DNA of 64,000 nt from Quillaja saponaria. Its lineage: Eukaryota; Streptophyta; Magnoliopsida; Fabales; Quillajaceae. Position numbers and translations under genes: made by a program. Below the pieces are notes generated by a model. The model had not been told where the DNA came from and ran no database searches. It worked only from the letters and a program-made list of their open reading frames with translations. Shown piece after piece: positions 48,801 to 59,800 of this stretch. The stretch is taken from assembly GCA_029379385.1 (NCBI GenBank), contig CM055608.1, positions 30,316,350-30,380,349 on the forward strand, read 5' to 3'. Positions within the stretch are counted from its first letter, which is position 1; each line of letters begins with the position of its first letter.

Positions 48801-50019
48801 AAAGACAAAAGGACATCCAAAGCAAAAACAAATGGAAGGTGGAAAAGAACTTTGTAAGCAAACAAAAACTTGTAGGTTGTGTAAACATGTTGGTCACAAA
48901 TATTACAACATGTCTAGACAAGGAAAATACTATGGAAAGTTCTAGCATCTCGAATGGCAGTGCTCATAAACGAAAGAAGATTGAGGGTGAGCATGGTGAC
49001 TTGAATCCTGTTTTTTAATTAAAATTTTAAAGGATATGTATTGCTTTGTGGTTGTATTTGATGGATATGCATGTAGAGCTTTGATGGTTTTGTTCAAGGA
49101 TATTGTAATGCTTTGTTGGTTTTAGTGGATTCAATGTATTCTATTTTAAAAAGTTCTTGTTAGATTCTGGCATCTTGATTTTTAGCTTTAATCTCTCTCT
49201 CGCTATATATATATATTTGTATACATTTTTTTTTTTACTTAGAAAGAAACTAGTATGATGAGTTAGTTCTACTATTTTGGTCATTATTTTTTGAGATGGT
49301 GATTATGGATGAAAGGAAGAGATGGTTGTTATCCATTTGTTGAAGGTAATACAATTTCTAATTCAAAAGAAGAGGTAAGCGTCAGAGCAAATGTCAAAGG
49401 GGCTTTTAGTTGCGGAGAGTTTTTTGTAATAACTTGATTCCATAATAATGTTCAAAGAAAACTGATAGAATTGGAAACTGGAATGAAAAATTATTGTTGC
49501 AGGAAAAACAAAGATCAATTTTTTATTTTCTTTGCTAATTAAAGATATCAACTGACTTGCAATGAGAAGCTAGAGCGATGCATTAGTTTTACAACTTGTT
49601 CATTATTATTTGAGAAAATTGTATTATCAAAATATTATAATTTATCTTAGTTTATGACAAACTAAAAATATTTAAAGATGGGTTAGTTGTACAAAAAAGT
49701 GATGGGTCATTTTGTAAAGATTTATTTTTCCTTTCTGTAGTTATAATTTTAGAGATGCTTTAAAGATGGTAGATGCATATATGATAAAATTTTAAAAAGT
49801 TGGGAGAGTATAAGAAAGTGAAGGGTTGTCTTTTTTATTTCTTTTTATGTTGAAATTTTAGAGGGAAATGAGAGTAAAATTGTTAGAGGGATAAATTTGT
49901 GTGAGTAAAATATTATTAAAAATTGTGTATACAAGTAAATTAATTTGTAAAATAATATAATAAACAATAAATATTTAATACTCCCTAATAAATGTCCTTT
50001 AGGCACTGTTAGAAAAATC
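45874..50019 (+). mobile_element. Mutator-like element (MULE, FAR1/FRS-type transposase), decayed
   Basis: Long inverted repeats lie at 45874-about 46110 and about 49800-50019. Shared blocks are GATTTTTCTAA...TGCCTAAAGG at the tips, TTTACCCTTCCAATAACTTTACTCTCTTTTCCCTC on the left against TTTATCCCTCTAACAATTTTACTCTCATTTCCCTC from the right, and AAAATTTCAACA. Near-identical 9-bp flanks TTTTAATAA (45864-45872) and TTTTAACAA (50021-50029) fit the 9-11 bp target duplication of MULEs. The interior holds a FAR1-like transposase pseudogene. The right end is about 490 bp from the REF-like start codon. Confidence 0.88.
46824..48945 (+). pseudogene. FAR1/FRS-like MULE transposase remnant
   Basis: The first frame (46824-47468) carries the FAR1 DNA-binding domain: DEEAFVFHKKYAKNHSFAIR, then a zinc-binding Cys/His set (FFCHRQG, IKCGCNAHM, HDHNL). 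The MULE transposase core continues in another frame after about 47450: FWVPSHGFEWYQKFRDVVLF, DTTYEVNSYDMPFGIFVG, GCALLSNETT. It resumes from 47820 (TILTGQDPWITEAIGKEM), shifts again (FCIWHITVKFSGWFTS), and has a TAA stop in KHQWP*VIEKY at about 48042-48044. A SWIM zinc finger (CSCKNFEFWRIFCRHIL) and a C-terminal C-x2-C-x4-H-x4-type knuckle (CRLCKHVGHKYYNM) end it. With two or more frameshifts and a stop, it cannot make full-length protein. Confidence 0.85.
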
Positions 50020-50507
50020 TTTTTAACAAAGGAGTAATATACCAGGCGCGTGGTTAGCCACGGCGACTGTACTATCTCGTGTTCTGTGCGAAAGATGATG
50101 CCCAGTTTTCCGTGCCATGCAGAAAACATATCTTCAGCCCGTTCTATACTTGTTACGTACAAACAGCACTGAAATCTTAAAGGTCCACGTGGCAATTTTC
50201 TGATGACTTCATCAACAACTACACGACACGTGTTCTTACTATTTGAGCTTTTTACCTATGCTTACCATTAAGCCTTCAACATGACGCATTTGACGTCAGA
50301 ACCAATTAATAGCTTCCACGTAGCAGAACCGCTTCTAATCTAACCGTCGATTTTCCTGGAGATCGTCGCCAAGGGTAGAATCGCTACAAAGAAGGGAAAT
50401 CGTAGCAACTGTCCCTTTTCAAAATTTTGGGTTTTTCTCCAAGAATCTCAATTCACATTGCAAAATCAGCAGCAATTTCCAGAGAAAACTTCCAAAACGG
50501 AGTGAAC
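50020..50507 (+). promoter_or_regulatory. REF/SRPP-like gene promoter with several ACGT elements
   Basis: CCACGTGGC (about 50187-50195), ACACGTG (about 50225-50231), TGACGTCA (about 50291-50298) and CCACGTAG follow within 150 bp, a cluster of ABRE/G-box/as-1-like cores. This suits a stress- or ABA-induced gene. It abuts the MULE right end. Confidence 0.55.
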
Positions 50508-51572
50508 ATGGCAGAATCTGAAGCCAAACAATCAACAGACGTGGTAAGCTTCACTTCCTCAATCTCTGATCTGAGTTTGGCTTTTCTTTGCGTTTATGGG
50601 AAACTTTTTTTATTTCTCAATTGGTTACCATTTGGCTTCCGAGACTGCAAAAACAAAAAAGAAGAAAAGAAAATAGATTCCGTGATTACAGGTTTTAATT
50701 TTCTCTCGTGGGATGAATTTTGATTGGTTGAAATTCCGTGATTTCATGAGATTTTGTGTATTTCTCATTTGAAGGTTCAAGAGAATGAGAGAAAGCTCAA
50801 GTATCTGGATTTCGTCCAAGTAGCAGCGATCTACGTCGTCGTTTGCTTCTCGAGCATCTATGAATATGCGAAAGAAAATTCAGGTCCATTGAGACCAGGG
50901 GTTCAGACTGTTGAGGGTACTGTTAAGACGGTGATTGGTCCGGTTTACGAGAATTTCCACGACGTTCCCTTCGAACTTCTCAAGTTCGTCGATCGCAAGG
51001 TTAGCAATCGACCGTTACCTTCTGAGTTCTGATAGCTTCTCCGGCATATATTTTTTTTTTTATTGCGGTGCTCACGTGCTTTGCAGGTGAACGAGTCCTT
51101 AACCGAGTTGGACCGGCACGTGCCTTTTCTGCTAAAGCAGGCCTCGACCAAAGCTTTAACTGCGGCACATAAGGCTCCAGAGGTGGCTCGAGCAGTCGTC
51201 TCGGAGGTTCAGAGCGCTGGAGTTGTAGACACTGCCAAGAACATCTCGAAAAATGTATACACTAAGTATGAACCAACAGCTAAGGAGCTTTACTCAAAGT
51301 ACGAGCCGGTAGCTGAGCAGTACGCCGTGGCGGCTTGGCGCGTTCTGAATCGGCTTCCGCTTTTTCCCCATGTAGCTCAAATTGCGATTCCCACGGCAGC
51401 TGACTGGTCGGAGAAGTATAACCAAGCAGTGGATTACAGTTATGAGAGAGGATACGCGGTTGCAACATATCTGCCTTTGATTCCAACGGAGAGAATCGCC
51501 AAAGTGTTTGAGGATGCTTGGAATGGACCTGCTGTTTCCACCAATGGTGAAACTGTTGTCTTGGCACGTTGA
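50508..51572 (+). CDS. REF/SRPP-family protein (small rubber particle / lipid-droplet-associated type)
   Basis: These proteins coat lipid droplets or rubber particles and are linked to stress tolerance. Three exons (50508-50543, 50775-50999, 51087-51572) join in phase to 248 aa. The REF domain spans about residues 18-220: [60 protein letters not shown] and LKFVDRKV. Amphipathic repeats [20 protein letters not shown] and then [20 protein letters not shown] follow. No signal peptide or transmembrane span is clear, as expected for the family. The start is the first ATG after a plausible 5' UTR. Family assignment is firm; whether it acts in rubber, oil bodies or stress is not shown by the sequence. 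Confidence 0.93.
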
Positions 51573-54500
51573 TATGGATAATGACTTTCAAGATCTGCTA
51601 ATGTCTTCATTTAGTTAAAATGAAGAAATGGTTGGTTAGTAAATTTAGAATTGAGGTTTTGTTTTCTCTGTTTTGTTTGGTTGGATGGAAAATCATGGAG
51701 CCTTTGGAAAATTTTTGAATTGCATCAGCAATTTTGCTTTTAAAAATATATAATTGCAATGTCCACACTCGAAGCCTCTGCCAATAAAGAAATGCACATG
51801 GGTACAGTTTTGAAAATTCTCCAAAACAAAACCAAAAGATCTTAGAATTAAAATAAATCAAATAATAGTATTAAGACATCAGGTAACTTTTTTTAATATG
51901 AAAAACTCTTTTTATATATATATATTATTCATATTAATTATCAGTCATAATGAGATTTTTATCAATTTAATAATAGTATAATATTAAATTAATTATAAAA
52001 TCAATTGTATTTTTTTCATTGAGTAGCAAATGTTCTTATTTTACAGAAGTAACACATTACACTTGCATTTTTAATTTATAAATAACCCAATTCGTTAACA
52101 TTAATATTAATTTCAAATATATTTTTTTAAAGAAATTAGAAAAAAAAAATGTTCTATAATTGAAAATACACATTTATTATTTATAATTTACTAAAAAATT
52201 AATTAATCACAAAACACAAAAATCCCAAATTAATTATGCGATCTATCTTTTCAATAGTGGCTACTACGGAAGAAATTACTCAGAATCTCAGTCAATTATT
52301 ATATCAAAGGATCAGGTCTGGTGGCATAACCATTTCCAATCAAACATTAGAATTCTTATTGACATTAATGAGTCGAAGAAAAAGAAAGAGATGTGCCAGA
52401 AACAAGATGTGTTGGTATCAGTTTCCTGATCAAGTATTTGGATTCTTTATCATATTACAATGAATTTAGATTGAACATTTGTTAACAAGATCTAACAACT
52501 ATAGGCAAAGTTATTAAAAGAGAAACACAAAAGTTAAAATTAAAAATGATAATAATGATTACGTCTTTTTATTTGTGATTTTCTTTTTGTTTTCTCAAAA
52601 AAATAAAATTTAATGGTTAAAGTTAACATTAAATTTAACGGATTATTTATAAGTTGTGATTAAAAATATGGATATAATATGCTTTATTTTGTTAAAAATA
52701 GAGAATATTGCTACTTGTGTTATAGTTCAAGGAAAAAAATATAATTAATCCTTAATATATATATATATATATGGATTGATGAAATTTGAACCTAAGAATG
52801 AGTCTAGTATATGGATTGAGACGGTGATTGGAGAAGTTCAATCAACCGATTAGGTATGTTTGAATGTCTCAATCATACTATTTGACCTAACCGCTATCGA
52901 AGGTAATTTAAAAAATTTGCCTAAATGACATACGCATATTTTTAGTAATTTAGAGATTATTTTGAGTATGTGAGAGTAAAATGTCATGCATACTCTCAAA
53001 CTTTTGAAATAATAACAGTATTCCTTAACTCTCGCCCTATCTTTGTGATTCATCTCTCTATCAAAATTTATTTTTATGTAATTGATTAAATTATAAATTG
53101 TACACTATGAACACAATATTTTAAAATATTATACCAATAATTAAATAATATTTTTTAATAAAACTTACTTACACAATTTGTACACCAAATTATATGCTAA
53201 TTTATGAATGTCCTCAGTTATAATTTCACACCCAAAATGACATATACAATTAACGTACCAAATAAATATTTGACACATACTCAATTTGTATACCAAACAT
53301 ATATCAAATTTATGTCAATCGATTTATATGCTAATTTAACTTTTGTAATCTATATATCAAACAACCACAACAATCTCTTAGTTACAACTTTATTTAGTCA
53401 ACGGAGACCTTCATTATTTTTAGCGAGTTTCGTGTTATTCGTAAAAATACTCGCTAATTATTTTTAAGAATAACACGAAACTCGCTATAAATCAATGATC
53501 AAGTATATTTATCAACGGAGACCTTCATCACATGTATTATAGCGAGCAATTGATGTGAAAGTTGCTGGCTTGTTGCTTAAATGAAACCTCATATCAAAAA
53601 GATGAGCTAATCAAATCATCTCTACTAAGACTCAAAAAATGAGAAATAATAAATTTCATGGCCGAAAAAAAAAATTCTCAAGATTTATCATAAAAAATAA
53701 TTATATATGTGAATATTAGCTTCATAGCTTCCATATTTATCATAAAATAATTAGATCTGAGGTCAATTTATTTGAAATTAAGAAATAATAATATAATATA
53801 TAGTGAGATGAAGTCTGACATATGATTTATTTGGATTGGACACATAGGTGGTCAAAATTTGTGTAATATTTTTATTTTTTTAGTTTTAATTATTAAATTT
53901 TTCTAATTAGTATCCTCAGGGTACTTAATAAGTTACAATAAATATGATTTTTAGAATTTAAAATATTCAAAAAGTAATAAATTATTAATTACACAACACT
54001 GAATTCATTGCTAACAACTATAATAAATAATATAATTTTTTTTTATATTTATCACCTTAACAAGTGCTCTAAGAATACTCATTAGAAAAATTCTTAATTA
54101 TTTATAATGTAGAATAAAATTATAGGTAATCTAATCCTATATCTTATGTTAAATCCAAGCAAAAACGCCAATGATTAAACCTAATCATCAGCACCCATGC
54201 ATATAATTAAGTTTGCCTGAGATTCCTTCTCCACTTCAAGGGTGCATGTGATCATTCCCTTTCAAGAAATCATTGATTATATGCTCAAGTAATCTATCTA
54301 TTTTCCTAATCCCCAATGTTTTTTCTTTTTTAGTTGGTGGATAACCAATGAACTACCTTTGGGAACACAAAAATAATTAATTAGGTAATTAGAGAGACAT
54401 ATACATGAAAAATACATTTAAATATTATCCATATATATAAAATAATCCCAACCCTCTCAAACATTGGCTTAATTTTAGGAAGAATAGGTGAACTTTACGT

Positions 54501-56560
54501 GAATACGAAACTTCGCCTAAATCAATGTTGGAATTTTATAATAAATTATTCCTTCATACAATTACCGTTTGTAGTTTGAATCGGGATCTCGACCTTTTAG
54601 TATTTTTTTTTTTTTTTTCAAATGTTGACAATCAGATGATACTAAAAATTCAAACTATCTAGTATATTGTTTTCCATAAACTAAAGTTATATATGTATAT
54701 ATTATGACTAGTTGATTACTTTTGTGTACAGAAAATTTCCTTGAAATAAACAAATAAAAGTTGAAATAAAATTTTGTTACTATACATGAAAGATTAAAAT
54801 TGATCAATGAAATAGGATTCGGATCATCTCCCATTCTAGATTTAAAGAATATATATATTTTTTTTCAATGAAATACATTTTGAAAGGGAAAATTAAGAAC
54901 AGTTGAAAGAGGACAAATTGATTACAATTAGGTTGTTGGTTGTTTAAAGATATAATGTGACTGATTTGCAATATTTGGTTTGCCGCTTAAAGTTAAGAAT
55001 TGATTGATTAGAACAATTAAATATTCATAAAATTATTTAACAGTTAATAGCTCCTTCATAATTTGTGTCAATTACCAAAATCAACACACAAGAATAGGAA
55101 TAATAATTAGTAAGATATAAATCACCTGTGACAAACTATTTTGGTTTGAAATGTCCCAAAATTCTAATAAATCTAGAATAAACTCTACAAAGTTTAAGAT
55201 GGGCAGTGACAGAAAATATTTAATTATTTAAAAATGTTACTTTAAGGGAAATGATTAAGAATGTGTATTATTTTTTTGATTTCATGGATTCTAAAAAACA
55301 TTATAAAAAGTAAATTTTTTATAATTTTATTAGTTTCAACGTTAATGTCATATTTTTAATCTAACTAAAAAAATATTAATAACCTATTTTTAATCAGACA
55401 AAAAAATAAAATATAATTCATGTGTACATAAATTGACCTCAAATATCACTTTATTGGTGAATAAATAGAAAAATATTCATATTTTGATATGTACAACTGC
55501 ATGCGTTTACAATTTTGAGTTTATGTTGTTTAAGCCACGTCATTTACCAATACAATTTCACAATATTATAATTTTTACTATGAATACTCTTTAGTTAAAA
55601 TTAATTTAAAATCTCCCACCCATTATTTTCTATTACACGAAAAAGAAAAACACTCCATAACAAAATTGAGTTTTATGAGAGAAGAGAATGGAGCCATAAG
55701 CCCTACTTTAGTTATTAGCAATATGCAATCTCAAATAACTTAAGATGTACCAAAAAATTAGTTAGCATAACAATTGTCACTATTATTTTGCATATATTAT
55801 AGCAAAGTTAAAAAATTGGGAAATTTGGTTACATGTTAATGTTAATGAGCGCAAAACTATCCTTTTGTTTTTTGGGATAAAACTTTTAGGTAATCAATAG
55901 GTTAAAATTACAATAGGTTTAAGTAACTACATAAATTTTTAGTCTTTTTTTTAAAATTTTTTTACACAAAAAAATAAAATAAAATAGTTTCATACCTTTA
56001 AAATATGAAATCTTAAAAACACGAGAATTTGAAAAAAGAGAGAATTATTTGACTTAATAACAATTACAAGAACACCAAAAAGAATTGTCAAAGTAGCAAA
56101 GTTAATTACCGGATTAATATACAAATTGATTAATCAAAACAAAAAAAAAAAAACAAAGTTTGACTTGTCTCGTACAAAACAAAAACAAAACTATTTTCAA
56201 ATGCACTAAAATAAAAAATATCAACTTATGCTATATTCATATTTTAAAATTTTGAGAAATTCCGTCAAGATTAAATTAAGAGTTTGAAGATTTTTTTTAC
56301 CGAAATTTGTAATTTGTAGTTTATGATAAATTTAAATTTTTATAAGTGAGGTGCAATAAAATTCGTTTAAATAAAAGATAATGGTAATATGAAAGTGATG
56401 GAGTAGATTTCCATTGTTCTATAAAAAAAGAATAAAATTGTGAATATGATTAATTAGTGTCTGTGATAATTATTTTTCTCTTAAATACAGATACAGATTT
56501 ACAGCAACAGACGTTCCGTCATATAATAATCCATTTATTTTAAACGTTGACCACCAAACC
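51573..56560. other. AT-rich gene-poor region, 5 kb
   Basis: It is strongly AT-rich with homopolymer runs and TA microsatellites (for example about 52756-52773). Short open frames at 52236-52463 and 53204-53467 lack recognisable domains. One structured patch at 53398-53528 is listed separately. Confidence 0.5.
53398..53528. repeat. Hairpin nested in a direct repeat
   Basis: TCAACGGAGACCTTCAT occurs at 53398-53414 and 53512-53528. Between them lie perfect 20-nt inverted arms TAGCGAGTTTCGTGTTATTC (53421-53440) and its complement (53468-53487), with a 27-nt loop. A third AGCGAG occurs at about 53541. Confidence 0.9.
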
Positions 56561-56572
56561 CCTCATAAAACC

Positions 56573-56611
56573 ATGCTCTCTCTCTCTCTCTCGCTTTTTC
56601 TCTCTCTCTTC
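56573..56611. repeat. CT microsatellite in the AAA ATPase 5' flank
   Basis: A run of TCTCTC... with one interruption lies about 200 bp upstream of the start codon. Pyrimidine-rich tracts like this are common in plant core promoters and leaders. Confidence 0.6.
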
Positions 56612-56811
56612 CAGCTCCATATAATTTTCACCCAAGGCAAAGGCAAAGGCAACCAAAACTTTTCCCTTTCCTACTTCCCACAGCGTCATATCTCAGAAAA
56701 TACTGACTTTCAGAACTGATCACCGCAATCATTCAGGCTAATTTCTCTCTTTGATTATCTCAGCGAAGTCTAGTTGGATCAGAGACGAAGGGGACGCACA
56801 TCAACGAAATC

Positions 56812-59800
56812 ATGGTTGAAACAAGGCGGAGCTCTTCTTCTTCCAAGCGTGCCCTCTCTTCACCTCCTCCTTCCAACCCCAAACGATCGAAGGTTGTCTC
56901 TTATTCTTGCCCGCATTTCATTTTCATCTGGGTTTTCTCGTATGCGATTTGTTATCCGCAATCATACGTTTTTGTATCCAAATTTACATTATGGGTTGTT
57001 GGGTTTTGGTTTATTTTTCCCAAAACTCTAGGTGTCAGAGGGTGCTTCATCAACAAGTCTCCCACTGCCTGAAAGCATCGCCCCTGTTAAGGAATCTGGA
57101 GCTGAACATGGAGACCCGGAGTTACAACCCTCTGATCTGCTTGATGCCGATTCTTTGAAGGCTGTGGACGTGTGTGATGCGGTTTTACCAGAGAAATCTC
57201 CTGCTGTGGAGGCCGAAGGTCAGGTTTTGGTTTCGCCGCAGTCTTCAGGTGGGAAAGTTGGTCCCTTTTTTCCTTTCTTGTGGTATTTTACACTGGGTTT
57301 CTCGTTGCACCATGTGCGCTTTCGGGTGTGATAAGTTTTCTGGATTTATTTGGGGTTCAGGAGAAATTGCTGTGGACGCGGGAAAATCGAAGGTGATTGG
57401 TGTTGCTGCTGCGAGCAGGACTAAGAAGCGCTCAACGAAACCATCAAAGCCGAGTCCCAAGCCTGTATGGGGAAAGCTTATTTCCCAGTGCTCTCAGGTG
57501 ATTTCAATTTCCACCGAGTTTTGTGCTTGTTTTTATTCCATTATTGTTTTGTTTCCGAGCTTTTGTAGTTCGAATCCATAAATCATAATGCAAGACTAGA
57601 GTAACACAAATCTTGATACCATCTTGTTTGATACTATTCTTTTACTTAAAGGAGCTCTCACTAAACCTTCCAATTACTTCTAGGAAATGCACGGTAAACA
57701 ACTTTCTCTCAGTTTTTCAACAAATTAAAAAATTTGGGCTACTGAATTTGAGTATGAGGTTTGGGTATAGGTTGGCATACTTTTGAAAAGTACTTTGAGC
57801 AAAAGTTTGTTTCGGGAACTATAATGAGCCAAAGCATAGCTGCCAGGATCGTGGTAGTGGAACAGACTAGGAATGCTACCTGGCTAAAAATATGGTACGA
57901 GGGTTAGGCTTATTTGGTTTGATATCTTGGGACGTGGTACATTTGATTATTTATTCGGGTGGTGTATTTCAAATTAAATTCCACAAAATTAGTAGAAAAC
58001 ATAATAGTTAATTTATGTTACGCGGAAGATTATGGCCAACTAAATTATATGAAATAGTAGGCCATTATAGCGTTCCAAATTTCTTCCAGTTAACTCCATG
58101 TCATTTTTTGGTCTTTAATGTAATAGAGGACCTTGCTTCATGTTATTTTTCATACCAAACAGAAGTTCTAAATTTTCAGATACATCATTAAATAAAGTGT
58201 AGGTTCAAATATTATTGGATGGAAATAGTTTTACTTCCTCAGCACCAGTGGTTTCTATACTTATTACTTTGTTAGAATCAAAATGAGTGTTCTTTGAGGA
58301 AATGATGACTGTATCATGTTGCAGTCTGAGGGGAGAAACTGGTTGATATGTCGCTTTATCTTTTAACTTCTGTAGAGGGTATTAAATTAACATTTTTTTT
58401 TTGCGCGCACATCTATTTATTAAAGGGTAGCATAGCATAAACTTCTTGTTATTGCTTATTTTATTATTAATATCATTCTCTTTACTATCTATTGCTTGGA
58501 TAGTAGATTTCCATCTTGCAGGAAGTTTAGTCTTTTTTTGCCATGATTTTAGATACCGCTACAGAAGAGTTGTAAAAAAAAGTTGGAAACATTGTTTAAA
58601 CAGTTTAATTTGAAGAATAAAGGGAAACTTCCTTCTTTTCTGATAGAAAAGGATCCTATGATCCCAAGTCTGTCTTACCTGGGATGACAAGACAGCAGAT
58701 CTAATAATATACATGTCTAGGTGCAAGCTGAGATTAATCTGTTTTTTTCTAAAAGTTGTTCTGAAAGAGAATTTTGTTAGCTATGATCTTGTTTTCTTTT
58801 TTCAAAAGAATTCAGAATAAGATAGAACTTTTGCAGTTTGCTACACTTAAAACCTAAATGATTTTTAGGTCATTTCCTTTAATGCAATGCTCCTAGAATT
58901 CTTTTAATATTTGCTAACTAATCCCCTTCCCACAAACTCCTAGACCTTGGGCTGAGCATTTTGACTCCAGCAGGAATTGAACCTAGGATTAACTCCACAA
59001 GGAGTAAGTGTCCCACCAACTAAGTTGAAGCTCCAGGATTTATAGTGGAAGAGCGTTGACTTTATGCTAGTTTGTATGTTACTATTGATGTTATTTAATA
59101 GTTATTGGAGTAAGTCTTTTGATTGTTTTAATTGCTTCTGCAGAATCCTCACATGTTCATGTGTAGTACTCCCTTCACAGTCGGTCAAGGCCGAAATTGT
59201 GACTTATGTCTTAAAGATCAGGCCATCAGTACAATTTTGTGCAGACTGAAGCACATAGAGGTAGACTTCTATCCTGTAATTTTTGCTACTAAATGTGAGA
59301 CATGCTTAATAACTAAAAGGCTCGTTTTCTCTAGCTTTTGACAGCATAAACATGTTTTTTTTTTTTTAAAATAATAAATTTAGGTGTTTGAAGCGCTAAC
59401 ATCTGAATCTTCCCCCCGTTATGATTCATATGAGCTGGAATATGTCACTTTGTTGAATCACTTTTATCTTTCTATGTGTGCCTATTTTGTTTTGAGCTGT
59501 GGCAGGTCTCAGATGGTCCTAGATGCCTCAAATTAAGTAATTTCTAAAATGTTTGGTTCTTTTGTTAGAGGACTGACTTTTCATTGGTTTATTTAAATCT
59601 GTAGGGCGGTGGTTCATCTATTGCATTACTGGAAAATATAGGTTGCAAAGGTGTAGTCCAAGTTAATGGTAAGATTGTTCAAAAAAATTCTAGCACAATT
59701 CTAAGTGGAGGTGATGAGGTGGTCTTCAGTTCTTCTGGAAAGCATGCTTATGTATCCTTTTACTATGTTCCTGGTAGTTCCACTGGAGAATCATTTTGTC

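Noticed and set aside
46824..48945. A functional FAR1/FRS transcription factor gene
   Set aside because: Frameshifts, a TAA in a conserved segment and flanking inverted repeats with a target duplication show that it is a dead MULE transposase.
52236..52463. 75-aa ORF in the AT-rich desert
   Set aside because: No recognisable domain, no promoter context and no splicing partners. It is consistent with a chance ORF.
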